64,000 nt of DNA, taken from positions 1 through 64,000 of the forward strand of contig JAOPYE010000028.1 in the NCBI GenBank assembly GCA_025964775.1. The letters are read 5' to 3'. Positions within the stretch are counted from its first letter, which is position 1, and every line of letters starts with the position of its first letter. This document shows positions 41,272 to 50,965 of this stretch, piece after piece. This DNA comes from Marmoricola sp. (GTDB lineage: Bacteria; Actinomycetota; Actinomycetes; Propionibacteriales; Nocardioidaceae). Both the position numbers and the translations under genes were made by a program. Below the pieces are notes generated by a model, which saw only the letters and a list, made by a program, of their open reading frames with translations, was not told the origin of the DNA and made no database searches.

Positions 41272-44052
41272 ATGCAGGTTGTGCGTCAGCGCAAACGCGT
41301 CAAGGGCGTCCGATTCGGGCTCCTCGGAACCAAGAAGATCCATCTCGCGGTCGCGGGTGCGACTGTGCTCGCCCTCATCGGCGCCGGCTCTGCCTTCGCC
41401 AGCACCGCGATCTTCGGCCAGAACCAGGTCGGCACCCAGTACGCCAACGGGCTGCAGGTCTCCTCCGACCAGATCATCAAGCCGCTCGGCGACCGGCTCA
41501 TGACGCCGTACGGGAAGATCATGGGTTCGACCCTCAGCCCGGACGGTCGCTTCCTGGCGGCGACCGCCAACGACCGATCGGTCTCGCTGGAGATCTACGA
41601 CCTCTCGACCTACCAGCTGATCTGGCGCGGCGGCACCGCGAGCGGCGTCAACCTCCACCTCTCCGACAACAGCGTCGGTCAGGAGGGTCCGCTCTACTCG
41701 CCCGACGGCACGTTCCTGTTCATGCCGAACGCCACCGGCATCACCCGCTTCCCGGTGAACGCCGACGGGACGCTGAGCGCCGGCACCAAGATCGCGATCC
41801 CGACGGTCGGCAGCAAGCAGGCCCTGACCGGTGGCATGACGTTCTCGCCCGACGGCAGCACGCTCTACGCAGCGGTCAACGGACAGAACACCGTCGTGGC
41901 CATCGACCCCGTCGCAGGCACGGTCACCAGGACGTGGAACGTGGGTATCGCCCCGCGCCAGGTCGCCTTCGTCGGCAACCGGCTCTACGTCAGCAACGAG
42001 GGCGGCCGGACGGCGCAGGCCGGTGACACCACGATGGACTCCTACGGCACCCCGGTGCCCGCCAACGGCTACCTGGGCAACTCGACCAGCGGGACGGTCA
42101 GCGTCATCGACCCGACCTCTGCCGGTAGTGCCGTCGGCTCGGTGAAGGTCGGCCTGCACCCGACGGCCATGTATGTACACGGCACGACCCTGTACGTCGC
42201 CAACACCAACGACGACACGGTCTCGGTGCTCGACACGACGAGCGGCAACGTGGTCCAGACGATCGCGACGCAGCCCTGGCGCGGGTCGGCGATCGGGTAC
42301 TACCCCGACGCCATCACCGTGCAGAACGGCCACCTCCTGGTGAGCCTCGGACGGGCGAATGCGATCGCGGTCTACAAGCTGGGCAGCAACGCGCTCGACC
42401 CGGTCAGCTACGTCGGCCTGGTCCCGACCGACTACTACCCGGAGGGTGTGTTCGGCGTCGGCAACCAGATCGTGGTGGCCAACCGCCGCGGCATCGACGC
42501 GCGCGGGCAGCAGATCACCTCCAACCAGGGCTTCGGCACCACACCGGCAACCGCCTGGGGCACGCACGGCACCACGGCTTCGTTGACCCGGTTCACCTTG
42601 CCGAGCGACGGGGACATCCGCGACCTCTACACCGGGCAGGTGTTCGCCCAGAACGGGTGGGGTCCTGGTGACACCGACATCAAGCAGGCCAACGGCAACC
42701 GGAACGTGCCGGCTGTGCCGGTACCGCGCCGGATCGGCGACCCGTCGACGATCAAGCACGTCTTCCTGCTGGTCAAGGAGAATCGCACCTACGACCAGGT
42801 GTTCGGCGACATGGCCCAGGGCAACGGGGATTCGACGCTGGCTCAGTTCGGTCAGCAGGTGACACCGAACCAGCACGCGCTCGCGAGCCAGTTCGGTCTC
42901 TACGACAACACCTACGACGTGGGCACGAACTCTGCCGAGGGCCACAACTGGCTGATGCAGGGCGACAACCCTGAGTACACCGAGTCCAGTGCGGGCGAGT
43001 ACACCCGTTCGTACGACACCGAGGAGGACGTCCTGGGACACCAGCGCTCGGGCTTCCTCTGGACCGCGGTCGAGTCCGCGCACAAGACCGCCAAGAACTA
43101 CGGCGAGTTCGAGTACCCGGAAGGCAAGCCGTCAGGGTCCTGGCAGCAGTACTACTGCGCGGTCAAGAGCGTGGATGCAGGCGGCGATCCCGCCCAGCTC
43201 ACGTCTCCAGCCCTGAAGGGGAACTACGGCTCGGTGATCCCGTCGCTGAACGCGATCGCCGACCCGCTGTCGCCGCCGTTCGACCTCTCGATCCCGGACG
43301 TCTACCGCTCCCAGATCTGGAAGCAGGACTTCGAGCAGAACGGTCCGGTCGACTTCCAGATGGTGTGGCTCTCCAGCGACCACACCGGCGGTCCGTCGAC
43401 CCCGCGTGCCGGGGTAGCCGACAACGACCTGGCGGTGGGCAAGATCGTCGACGAGATCTCGCACAGCAAGTACTGGAAGAGCTCGGCGATCTTCGTGGCC
43501 GAGGACGACAGCCAGGCCGGCGTCGACCACGTCGACGGCCATCGGGCACCGATCCAGGTGATCAGCCCGTGGGCCGTTCACGGCAAGACCGTCTCGACCT
43601 ACTACTCGCAGATCTCGATGGTCCGCACGATCGAGCAGATCCTCGGCGCAGAGCCGTTGAACCAGAAGGTGGCTGCTGCCACTCCGATGTTCGACGCGTT
43701 CCAGGCAACGCCGAACTACACGCCGTTCACCGCGGTCCCCAACCAGATCCCGCTCACCGAGAACGTCAACCCCGTTCCGGCGTGCGGCCCGGACACGCCA
43801 GCAGCCGGCGTGGTCACCGCACCCAGGGTCCCGGCGGCAGCAGCAGCGACCGCTGCGGCATGGGGCACGTGGGCGCAGAAGCAACACTTCACCGGCGCCC
43901 TGGCGCGGCCCGACTATGCCAACCCGGCGCAGATGAACCGCTACACCTGGTACCAGACCCACAACTGGTCGGTGCCGTACCCGGGCGACCCGAAGATCTA
44001 CCTCCCGGGTCAGGTGCCCGGGGCGTACATCCCGTCGGTCGGGAGCGATTGA
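41272..44052 (+). CDS. secreted beta-propeller plus phosphoesterase (PF04185) protein
   Basis: 926 aa. A signal or anchor (KKIHLAVAGATVLALIGAGSAFA) leads into a YVTN-type beta-propeller (about 75-470) with repeats such as LSPDGRFLAATAND, FSPDGSTLYAAVNGQNTVVAIDP and LYVANTNDDTVSVLDTTSGNVV. The C-terminal half (about 490-830) is an alkaline-phosphatase-superfamily phosphoesterase: HVFLLVKENRTYDQVFGD, NSAEGHNW, VAEDDSQAGVDHVDGHRAP. It resembles the bifunctional YncE/alkaline phosphatase family proteins. The ATG at 41272 follows GAGAAGGGA. It probably hydrolyses a phosphodiester or phosphomonoester outside the cell. Transcription ends at the hairpin 44073-44110. Confidence 0.85.
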   Translation: MQVVRQRKRVKGVRFGLLGTKKIHLAVAGATVLALIGAGSAFASTAIFGQNQVGTQYANGLQVSSDQIIKPLGDRLMTPYGKIMGSTLSPDGRFLAATANDRSVSLEIYDLSTYQLIWRGGTASGVNLHLSDNSVGQEGPLYSPDGTFLFMPNATGITRFPVNADGTLSAGTKIAIPTVGSKQALTGGMTFSPDGSTLYAAVNGQNTVVAIDPVAGTVTRTWNVGIAPRQVAFVGNRLYVSNEGGRTAQAGDTTMDSYGTPVPANGYLGNSTSGTVSVIDPTSAGSAVGSVKVGLHPTAMYVHGTTLYVANTNDDTVSVLDTTSGNVVQTIATQPWRGSAIGYYPDAITVQNGHLLVSLGRANAIAVYKLGSNALDPVSYVGLVPTDYYPEGVFGVGNQIVVANRRGIDARGQQITSNQGFGTTPATAWGTHGTTASLTRFTLPSDGDIRDLYTGQVFAQNGWGPGDTDIKQANGNRNVPAVPVPRRIGDPSTIKHVFLLVKENRTYDQVFGDMAQGNGDSTLAQFGQQVTPNQHALASQFGLYDNTYDVGTNSAEGHNWLMQGDNPEYTESSAGEYTRSYDTEEDVLGHQRSGFLWTAVESAHKTAKNYGEFEYPEGKPSGSWQQYYCAVKSVDAGGDPAQLTSPALKGNYGSVIPSLNAIADPLSPPFDLSIPDVYRSQIWKQDFEQNGPVDFQMVWLSSDHTGGPSTPRAGVADNDLAVGKIVDEISHSKYWKSSAIFVAEDDSQAGVDHVDGHRAPIQVISPWAVHGKTVSTYYSQISMVRTIEQILGAEPLNQKVAAATPMFDAFQATPNYTPFTAVPNQIPLTENVNPVPACGPDTPAAGVVTAPRVPAAAAATAAAWGTWAQKQHFTGALARPDYANPAQMNRYTWYQTHNWSVPYPGDPKIYLPGQVPGAYIPSVGSD

Positions 44053-44072
44053 TCACTCGCACCCCTTGAGGC

Positions 44073-44110
44073 GAGGAGCCCGCTGGCCTGACCAGGTCAG
44101 CGGGCTCCTC
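44073..44110. terminator. bidirectional terminator between the phosphoesterase and RIO kinase genes
   Basis: GAGGAGCCCGCTG (44073-44085) pairs perfectly with CAGCGGGCTCCTC (44098-44110), a 13-bp stem with a 12-nt loop. It sits 21 nt after the phosphoesterase stop and 20 nt from the end of the convergent RIO gene, so it can serve both. Confidence 0.8.
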
Positions 44111-44130
44111 CGCGCGTGCCGTCCGAGGGC

Positions 44131-44958
44131 TCACCCGAAGGCTCCGGCGATCAGTTCGGAGAAGAGGTCCTGCTCGTCCACCTCGAGGCCACGGGCACGG
44201 AACCACGTGCAGATGTTGCGGCAGTCGCGCATCAGGAACTCGGGCCCGGCCGGGTTGGCCACGATGTCGACGACCTGGGGAAGGTCGATGATCACCAGAC
44301 GGTCGCCCGCGGCCAGGATGTTGTACGGCGACAGGTCGCCGTGGGCCACGCCGAGCAGGGCCAGCGTCGACATCGCGTCCCTGATCTGCGTGAAGTAGGA
44401 CCTGAGCAGGTCCGGCGAGGGCCGTTGCGCCGCAAGCCGAGGTGCAGGCGCCTGGTCGTCAGTGACCAGCTCCATCAGGATCTCGGTGCCGTCGACCTGC
44501 ACCGGGTAGGGGACCGGGACTCCCGCGCCGTACAGGCGGTTGAGGGACTCCCACTCGGCCCAGGCCCACTGGCCCGCGGCCACCTGCCGACCGAAGGTGG
44601 TGCCCTTGTTCACAGCGCGGGTGTCGCGTGAGTTCCGGCCGCGGCGTCCCTCGGTGTAGACCGCGCTGCGGTGGAAGTTCCGGTGCTCGGGCGAGCGGTA
44701 GCGCTTGGCGGCGAGGATGCAGCTCTCGTCGCTACCGGGAACCGCGCGCTCGAGCAGGAAGACGTCGGCCTCCTTGCCGGTCTTGAGGATCCCCAGCTCG
44801 GTATCGACCGCGGCCCGGTCGGTCACCAGCCAGGACGGCGGTGGCTGCGGGCCCCGGGACAGCGGTTCGACGTCCCAGTAGGTGCTGAACCGCTGGCCCT
44901 CCGCCACATCGGCGAGGGGTTGGTAGTCAAAGGTGAAGCGAGTGGCGTCGTACGTCAT
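44131..44958 (-). CDS. RIO-family atypical serine kinase
   Basis: 275 aa. RIO1-like features are LGILKTGKEADVFLLER (nucleotide-binding loop), CILAAKRYR (ATP Lys), GVAHGDLSPYNIL (catalytic loop, replacing HxD of normal kinases) and LVIIDLPQVVD (metal-binding Asp). Archaeal and eukaryotic RIO kinases act in small-subunit ribosome maturation; bacterial members are poorly studied. ATG 44958 has GGAG 8 nt upstream. A short reading frame with a strong ribosome-binding site overlaps its start (44927-45019). Convergent with the phosphoesterase gene. Confidence 0.88.
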   Translation of the reverse strand: MTYDATRFTFDYQPLADVAEGQRFSTYWDVEPLSRGPQPPPSWLVTDRAAVDTELGILKTGKEADVFLLERAVPGSDESCILAAKRYRSPEHRNFHRSAVYTEGRRGRNSRDTRAVNKGTTFGRQVAAGQWAWAEWESLNRLYGAGVPVPYPVQVDGTEILMELVTDDQAPAPRLAAQRPSPDLLRSYFTQIRDAMSTLALLGVAHGDLSPYNILAAGDRLVIIDLPQVVDIVANPAGPEFLMRDCRNICTWFRARGLEVDEQDLFSELIAGAFG

Positions 44959-45019
44959 GCGGGGTGCTCCAGAATCGAGAGAAGTAGTCGGCGGGCAGGC
45001 CGAGGACAGTCATGGCCAT
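44927..45019 (-). CDS. candidate 30-aa leader ORF overlapping the RIO kinase start
   Basis: A short frame MAMTVLGLPADYFSRFWS... ends 31 nt inside the RIO gene. Its ATG (45019) is preceded at 7 nt by GAGAGGAGAAG, a stronger Shine-Dalgarno than that of the RIO gene. It could be a translated upstream ORF coupling or tuning RIO kinase synthesis. There is no family match, and conservation is untested. Confidence 0.35.
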   Translation of the reverse strand: MAMTVLGLPADYFSRFWSTPHDVRRHSLHL

Positions 45020-45182
45020 GTCACTTCTCCTCTCGTTCGGGCACCAGCGGGCACCGGCGTACGACGATCGTGGCCGGGGAGCCCGGTCACCCGCAACCGG
45101 TTTTCGCGAGCGCCGCTCCGGTGGGCTCCGGAGCACCGCGCAATAGGCTGCCGACGAGTCCACCTCCAGTGAAGGAACCGCC

Positions 45183-46319
45183 ATGACCGAGACAGCGCCC
45201 ACCATGCGTCAGCTCCGCAGCCTGGTCACACCGGAGGGTGAGCTCGGGCTCTCGGTCGCGACGGTGGACACCCCGCAGCCGGGAGAGCACGACGTGTTGG
45301 TACGGGTGGAGGCGGCACCGGTGAATCCCTCCGACCTGGCGCTGTTGCTCGCGATGGCCGACGTGTCTGCCGCGGTCTCCGGTGGGTCAGCCGACGAGCC
45401 GATCGTGACGGCGCCGATCGCAGAGCCGGTGATGGGCGCCCTGACAGCGAGGGTCGGACGGGCCATGACCGTGGGCAACGAGGGGGCGGGCGTCGTCGTC
45501 GCTGCGGGAGCGTCCCCGGCGGCGCAGGCGCTGCTCGGGCGCACGGTGGGGTTCATCGGCGGGGCGACGTACGGCGAGTACTGCTTGGCTTCGCCGCAGA
45601 TGTGCCTGCCCTTGCCCGAGGGTGCGACCGCTGCTGAGGGAGCATCGTCGTTCGTGAACCCCCTGACCGCGCTGGGGATGGTCGAGACCATGCGTCGCGA
45701 GGGGCACAGCGGGTTGGTGCACACGGCGGCCGCTTCCAACCTCGGCCAGATGCTCAACCGGATCTGCCTGGCCGACGGGGTGCCACTGGTCAACATCGTC
45801 CGGCGTCCGGAGCAGGCCCAGCTGTTGCGTGATCAGGGCGCGGTGCACGTGTGCGACTCCAGCGAGCCGACGTTCGAGGCCGACCTTGTCGCGGCGCTCC
45901 GGGACACCACGGCGACGCTGGCCTTCGACGCGGTCGGCGGTGGCAGGTTGGTGAGCGACATCCTCAACGCCATGGAGGCGGCCATCGTGCCGTCCGATGC
46001 GCCGTACAGCCGCTACGGCAGCGACGTGCACAAGCAGGTCTACGTGTACGGCTCCCTGGACCAGCGGCCGATCGAGCTGCGCCGCCGGTTCGGATTCGCC
46101 TGGGGCATCGGCGGCTGGCTGCTGACGCCGTTCCTCTTCCGGACAGCCCCCGAGGACCTGGCCAGGCTGCAGCGGCGGGTTGCCGACGAGCTCACCACGA
46201 CGTTCGCGAGTCACTACACGGACCAGATCTCGCTGAGCGAGGCGTTGGACGTGGAGACGCTGCGGCGCTATGCGCGCCAGGCCACCGGGGAGAAGTTCCT
46301 GCTGCGACCGCAGCGCTGA
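45183..46319 (+). CDS. zinc-independent alcohol dehydrogenase / quinone-oxidoreductase-like MDR protein
   Basis: 378 aa of the medium-chain dehydrogenase/reductase superfamily. The N-terminal GroES-like domain (about 1-150) has VLVRVEAAPVNPSDLALLL and TVGNEGAGVVVAAG. The Rossmann part includes VHTAAASNLGQMLNRICLADGVPLVNIVRR and LAFDAVGGGRLVSDILNAMEAA. The usual catalytic zinc Cys/His pattern is not seen, which fits the quinone-oxidoreductase branch (NADPH-dependent reduction of quinones or enones). GAAGGA precedes the ATG. Convergent with the PKD phosphoesterase gene, 6 nt apart. Confidence 0.82.
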   Translation: MTETAPTMRQLRSLVTPEGELGLSVATVDTPQPGEHDVLVRVEAAPVNPSDLALLLAMADVSAAVSGGSADEPIVTAPIAEPVMGALTARVGRAMTVGNEGAGVVVAAGASPAAQALLGRTVGFIGGATYGEYCLASPQMCLPLPEGATAAEGASSFVNPLTALGMVETMRREGHSGLVHTAAASNLGQMLNRICLADGVPLVNIVRRPEQAQLLRDQGAVHVCDSSEPTFEADLVAALRDTTATLAFDAVGGGRLVSDILNAMEAAIVPSDAPYSRYGSDVHKQVYVYGSLDQRPIELRRRFGFAWGIGGWLLTPFLFRTAPEDLARLQRRVADELTTTFASHYTDQISLSEALDVETLRRYARQATGEKFLLRPQR

Positions 46320-46325
46320 CCCGGT

Positions 46326-49070
46326 TCAGTTGACGGTGACGCTGGCGTCGTCGATCACGAAGGACGTCTGCTTGGTGTAGTCCTCGGTTCCGGTGAACTT
46401 CAGGGTGATGGTCTGGCCCGCATAGCTGCTCAGGTTGAACGAGTGCAGGCTGTAGCCGGTGTTCGCGTTCAGGTTCGAGTACGTGTACATGTTCGCGAGT
46501 ACGGTGCCCGAGGGATCGAGGGCCTGCAGCTTCAACGTGTCGTACTTCGACGTGGTCGTGGTCTCGGCGGTGTCGATGTGCATGTAGAACTTGAACGTGT
46601 CGTTCGTGCACCCGGCCGGGATCGTGACTGTCTGGGCCAGCGTGTCGGTGTGGGCCGCGCCGTATCCGTCGAGCCAGGCGTCCCAGGTGCCGGTGTGCGG
46701 AGGTTCGCCGGCCTTGTCGGCGATCACGCCCGTCGTCGCTGCCCAGGGGGCAGCCGTGCCGGTCTCGAATCCGGGGTTGCCGAGCAGCTGCTGGGCGGCG
46801 CAGGCGCTCGGCACGGCGGTCGCCTCGGTGCTCAGCGGGCCCTCGCCGATCGAGTTCACCGCGCTGACCTTGTAGAAGTACGCCTGGCCGTTCGTCAGCC
46901 CGGTGTCGGTGCAGGTCAACACGCTGCCCAGATTGCTGCAGCCGCCCGCGCTCAGGAGCGTCTCGCCGCCAGTGGTGGTGCCGCGGTAGACCTTGTACGA
47001 CGTGATGTTCACGCCGCCGTTGCTGCTCGGGGCCTGCCAGCTCAAGGACACCTGGCCCGCGCCGGCAGTGGCGCTCAGTCCCGTCGGCGCTCCGGGAGGT
47101 GCGCCCGCGATCGGTGAAGCGGTGACGGTGACGGACGAGGTCGCGGTGGCGGGCGTCGAGGCGCTGTCGGTGACCGTCAGGGTCGCGGTGTAGGTGCCTG
47201 CAGCGGTGTAGGTGTGGCTGGGATTCTGTGCTGTGCTCAGCGCCGAGCCGTCTCCGAAGTTCCAGCTGTAGTGGTAGGTCGGAGTCCCGCCGGTGGCTGT
47301 GCCGGTGAAGCTGGTCGTCAGCGGGGTCTGACCCGAGGTCGGCGTACCGGTCGCGACTGCGGCGAGCGGCTGGCCGACTGCGCTGACCGTGATGGGGACG
47401 TTGGCCGTCGCGGTGTGCGCAGGGGACGCACTGTCGGTCACCGTCACGATCGCGGTGTAGGTACCGGCGGCGGTGTAGGTATGGGTCGGGGACTGACCGG
47501 TCGCCGTAGCGCCGTCACCGAAGCTCCAGCTGTAGGCGTACGGGCCGGTCCCGCCACTTCCGGCGCTGGTGAACGCCACGCCCAGCGGTGCGTTGCCGGT
47601 GGTCGGCGTACCCGAGGCCGAGGCGGTCAACGGGCTTGAACCCTGGATCCAGAAGTCCGAGAGCGGGTCACCGAGACCGGACTGGTCCGCGGTGGTCATC
47701 GGGTACGTCGAGGGTCCGATGTTGTCGTTCGGGTCGATCATCCCGGGGGTGACGTTGTTGGCGACCCGTTCCATCGCGGCGAGCACGTTGTTCGTCGAGT
47801 ACGCGACGTGCGAGAGGTAGTGCTGCTTGGCGTATTTCGGCGACGCTACGACAACCAGCGGCACCCGGTAGGTGTTGCTGACGTGGTCCGGACCGTTGCT
47901 GCCGTTCTGGGTGTCGTCCTCGGTGACGATGATGACGGTGTTGTCCTTGTAGGAGGTGTTGGTCATCAAGGAGTCGACGATCTGCTTGGTGACCGCGTCG
48001 TTCTTCGGGATGTCCTGGTAGGTCCCGGGGTGGTCGTTGAACAGCTCGACGTAGGAGTACGTCGGCAGGCCGTTGGTGGTGACGAAGTTGAGGAAGTCGT
48101 TGCCTACGACCTGGTCGTCGTCGTTCTGGGCCTTGCAGGTGTAGTTGTTGTAGTTGAGCTCTTCGGGGATGGTCGTCCCGGGACGGTTCACCGGGAGCAC
48201 CTCGGGCTTGCCCGTGGTCGGGTTCTTCCACTCACCGCTGCCAGAGCTCAGCATCCAGTAGAAGTCTCCGTTCATCAGGAAGGTCGTGCTCGGCGTACCG
48301 GTCGGGGTCGCCGTCTGCGAGGTGCACGCGCTGGTGCCGAGGCTCGGGCTCGAGACGCCCTTCAGGAAGCGGTCGAACTCGGTGCCACTCGCGGGGTAGG
48401 ACTGCTGCTGCGAGCTCGACGCGGACTGGCCGGTGAACATCCACCAGTGGTTCGGGCCGCTCGGCGGCTGGGTACCGGTGTTGTAGGCGTCACTGAAGCC
48501 GTAGGTCTGGGCGAGCGTGTGCAGGTTCGGCACCGAACTGATGTGGTTGGTGCTCTCGACGACGCCGTTGCAGCCGGCGGCGATGGTGCTCGCACAGTCG
48601 CCGAGGTAGTCGTCGAAGGTGTGGTTCTCGCGGTACAGCAGGACGAAGTGGGTGAACGGCGGGAAGTAGGCGGCCAGTGGGTTGGTCGCCGTTGTCGGCG
48701 CGAGGACCGACCGTTGCGTCGTCGTGCAGACCCCGGAGGTGCACGTCCTGACCGGCTTGGTCGTGGTCCGGTTGGTGAGGTGCAGGTCCTTGGCTTGCGG
48801 GAAGCGCGTGAACTCGACGCCCGGCCTGGCGAACGTTGCGCCCGTGCAGTTGTAGTCGTCGGGCTTGTAGGTCTGCGGACGCTGACCCTCCGGAAGGTCC
48901 GTGGCGTCCCTCGGGTCGCTGGCCGGGTTCCAGTTCCTCAGGGTGCAGGACCCCGGTCCGGTCGCGGGGTGGGTCGTCGCGCCGACGGCCTGGCTCAACG
49001 GGACTGCGCCGAGTCCCAGGACGACGAGCAGGCCCAGCAGCGCTGTTCGTGTCGAATTCCACCCGTTCAT
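46326..49070 (-). CDS. large secreted phosphoesterase with PKD, fibronectin-III and C-terminal jelly-roll-like domains
   Basis: 914 aa from ATG 49070 (GGGAGGA 5 nt upstream). Signal peptide about 1-32. A PF04185 phosphoesterase domain (about 120-480) has HFVLLYRENHTFDDYLGDC, SGPNHWWMFTGQ, VIIVTEDDTQNGSNGPDHVSNTYRVPLVV. Two PKD domains follow (about 485-580 and 585-665; SWSFGDGATATGQSPTHTYTAAGTYTA and SWNFGDGSALSTAQNPSHTYTAAGTYTA), then a fibronectin type III domain (about 678-765) and a C-terminal beta-sandwich (about 775-914; NPGFETGTAAPWA) of the carbohydrate-binding type. Probably an extracellular, polymer-attached phosphatase. It is the second PF04185 enzyme in the window. Confidence 0.88.
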   Translation of the reverse strand: MNGWNSTRTALLGLLVVLGLGAVPLSQAVGATTHPATGPGSCTLRNWNPASDPRDATDLPEGQRPQTYKPDDYNCTGATFARPGVEFTRFPQAKDLHLTNRTTTKPVRTCTSGVCTTTQRSVLAPTTATNPLAAYFPPFTHFVLLYRENHTFDDYLGDCASTIAAGCNGVVESTNHISSVPNLHTLAQTYGFSDAYNTGTQPPSGPNHWWMFTGQSASSSQQQSYPASGTEFDRFLKGVSSPSLGTSACTSQTATPTGTPSTTFLMNGDFYWMLSSGSGEWKNPTTGKPEVLPVNRPGTTIPEELNYNNYTCKAQNDDDQVVGNDFLNFVTTNGLPTYSYVELFNDHPGTYQDIPKNDAVTKQIVDSLMTNTSYKDNTVIIVTEDDTQNGSNGPDHVSNTYRVPLVVVASPKYAKQHYLSHVAYSTNNVLAAMERVANNVTPGMIDPNDNIGPSTYPMTTADQSGLGDPLSDFWIQGSSPLTASASGTPTTGNAPLGVAFTSAGSGGTGPYAYSWSFGDGATATGQSPTHTYTAAGTYTAIVTVTDSASPAHTATANVPITVSAVGQPLAAVATGTPTSGQTPLTTSFTGTATGGTPTYHYSWNFGDGSALSTAQNPSHTYTAAGTYTATLTVTDSASTPATATSSVTVTASPIAGAPPGAPTGLSATAGAGQVSLSWQAPSSNGGVNITSYKVYRGTTTGGETLLSAGGCSNLGSVLTCTDTGLTNGQAYFYKVSAVNSIGEGPLSTEATAVPSACAAQQLLGNPGFETGTAAPWAATTGVIADKAGEPPHTGTWDAWLDGYGAAHTDTLAQTVTIPAGCTNDTFKFYMHIDTAETTTTSKYDTLKLQALDPSGTVLANMYTYSNLNANTGYSLHSFNLSSYAGQTITLKFTGTEDYTKQTSFVIDDASVTVN

Positions 49071-49207
49071 CGAATCCTCCCGAGATTCCGACGTGGCACA
49101 GGTTGGCCACAGCATTGGCATCGTGGCCAGGTTTCACGCCGTTCCACAAGACCTGGCGGAAGACTTTCGGCTCGTCCGCAGCTTCTTCATTCCACGTTCG
49201 CTCTGCG

Positions 49208-49750
49208 TTACCCGACGCGGATGCCGAGGGCGCGGGCGGCCGCGAGGTTCTCGGCCCGGTCGTCGATGAACGTGCAGTCCTCGCCCTGCAGGCCGAGGGC
49301 GCGTAGGGCGTGCTGAAACGCTTCAGGGTCGGGCTTGGCGACGCCGATGTCGCAGCTGAAGACGAAGGTGTCGACGAACGCGAGCTCGTCAAGGCGTTCG
49401 ACCGCACGTGCCAGGAAGGTCGGCGCGTTGGAGAGGACCGCGACGCCGGCACCGCGCTCGGCGAGAGTCCTGGCTCTGTGAACCAGGTGCTGGTCCAGGC
49501 GCAGGAGGCCGGCGAGATCGGCGGCCACCAGAGAGCTGAGCAGGTCGGACGTCGGTGGCCGCCCCAGCACGCGGTGCCAGTAGGCGGCATCGGTGAGTCC
49601 GAGGTCGTAGGCGATGCGGTGGGCCCAGTACCTGTGCACGAAGTCGTCGACGGGCAGGTCCGCCAGGGTGGCCAGACCCCGGACATCAGCATCGGTCTGG
49701 ACCTGGGCGAGCACGCCGACGTAGTCGAGGATGAGTCCGCTGGTCCTCAT
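49208..49750 (-). CDS. HAD-superfamily hydrolase
   Basis: 180 aa. HAD motifs: I LILDYVGVLA (nucleophile Asp; the usual second Asp is Val), II VAVLSNAP, III GVAKPDPEAF (Lys), IV FIDDRAENLAAA (acid pair). The cap is a small helical C1 insert. Members of this HAD-IA group act on small phosphorylated or halogenated substrates. Replacement of the general-acid Asp could reduce activity, though related families with DxGGV exist. ATG 49750 overlaps the stop of the MFS gene (ATGA), so the two are co-transcribed under the DeoR-type regulator site. Confidence 0.82.
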   Translation of the reverse strand: MRTSGLILDYVGVLAQVQTDADVRGLATLADLPVDDFVHRYWAHRIAYDLGLTDAAYWHRVLGRPPTSDLLSSLVAADLAGLLRLDQHLVHRARTLAERGAGVAVLSNAPTFLARAVERLDELAFVDTFVFSCDIGVAKPDPEAFQHALRALGLQGEDCTFIDDRAENLAAARALGIRVG

Positions 49751-50946
49751 GTGCGGACTGCTGGCTGGGAGCGCAGGGAGCGGGCGACCAGGGCCGCGAC
49801 CAGTCCGGCGCCCACCGGCAGGAGCAGGGCGATCCGCAGGCTGGTCAGGTCGGCCAGGCGACCGACCGACGGCGAGGTGAACAGGAAGCCGAGGCGCATC
49901 AGCCAGCCGAGCATCGCGATGCCCGTGCCTTGCCGAAGGTGGGGGATGCGCCCGGCGGCGGCGAACGCAGCCGGCACCAGGGTCGCGGACCCGATCCCGG
50001 TGAGGGCGAACCCGAGGAAGGCCAGCGGATATCCCGGTGCAAGCACGACCATCAGTGCGCCAGCAGCGATGAGCAGTCCGCCGGCGGTGGCCACCTCGGC
50101 GCGCCCCCAGCGGTCGGTCATCGGATCGCCCGCCAGGCGCCCGACGAACTGCGCGAGCAGGACTGCGCTGACTCCGAGTCCGGCGAGAGCGAGGGGGGCG
50201 CCGGCGACCTGGTGGAGGTAGAGGGTGGCCCAGTTGTTCGCAATGTCCTCCACCGACGTCCCGCAGATCGCGAGCGCGACCAGCGGCACCAGCAGCACCC
50301 ACGCGCGCCGTCGCCCCGGGGGCGGCCCGGACCGCGGGTGGTGCACGTCCCGCGCGTCCAGGGTGTGCACGACGTCCGCCGGGATAGCGGCCTGGCGACA
50401 GCCGGCCAGAGCAACGGCGGCCCACACGGTGCTGGTGATCAGCATCTGCGTCGACGGCGCGATACCGAGCGCGACAGCTCCGGCGCCGATGGCCCCGCCG
50501 GTCGCCGCGCCGGCTGACCAGACCGCGTGGAACGAGTTGATGGTCGACCGTCCGCGCCACCTTTCGAGCAGCACGCCTTGCACGTTCTGCGCTGCGTCGA
50601 CCACGGAGTCCGCTGCCCCGGCCACGACCAGCGCGCCGGCGAACAACCACACGGCGTGACTTGCGCCTGCGAGTGCCATCGACGCGGCAAACATGACGGA
50701 CCCGAGCCCGTTGGTGCGCAGGGTGCCGAGCCGGCGGATCACCAGGCCACCGAACCCGGCGGCCATCAGGGCACCGGCGGGGAACGCGATCACCACGAGC
50801 CCGAACTGGGTGTTGCTCAGCCCGAAGGCGGCCTTGAATTCCGGATAGCGCGGCAGCAGCGCGCTGAACAGCACCCCGTTGCTGAAGAACATCAGCGAGA
50901 CGCCGATGCGCGAACGGCGCTGGGAGAGGGCCTGGGCTGGGGGCAC
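49747..50946 (-). CDS. MFS transporter
   Basis: 399 aa with twelve predicted membrane helices in two halves. Between helices 2 and 3 is FGGLVIRRLGTLRTNG, the loop typical of major facilitator proteins, and AGDPMTDRWGRAEVATAGG appears at the corresponding place in the second half. Helix 1 begins IGVSLMFFSNGVLFSALLPRYPEFKAAFG. It starts at GTG 50946 and is divergent from the DeoR-type regulator gene, with the palindromic site 50966-50990 between them. A sugar or drug substrate is possible; none can be named. Confidence 0.85.
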   Translation of the reverse strand: MPPAQALSQRRSRIGVSLMFFSNGVLFSALLPRYPEFKAAFGLSNTQFGLVVIAFPAGALMAAGFGGLVIRRLGTLRTNGLGSVMFAASMALAGASHAVWLFAGALVVAGAADSVVDAAQNVQGVLLERWRGRSTINSFHAVWSAGAATGGAIGAGAVALGIAPSTQMLITSTVWAAVALAGCRQAAIPADVVHTLDARDVHHPRSGPPPGRRRAWVLLVPLVALAICGTSVEDIANNWATLYLHQVAGAPLALAGLGVSAVLLAQFVGRLAGDPMTDRWGRAEVATAGGLLIAAGALMVVLAPGYPLAFLGFALTGIGSATLVPAAFAAAGRIPHLRQGTGIAMLGWLMRLGFLFTSPSVGRLADLTSLRIALLLPVGAGLVAALVARSLRSQPAVRT

Positions 50947-50965
50947 GTGGGGAACGTAGGTGGTT

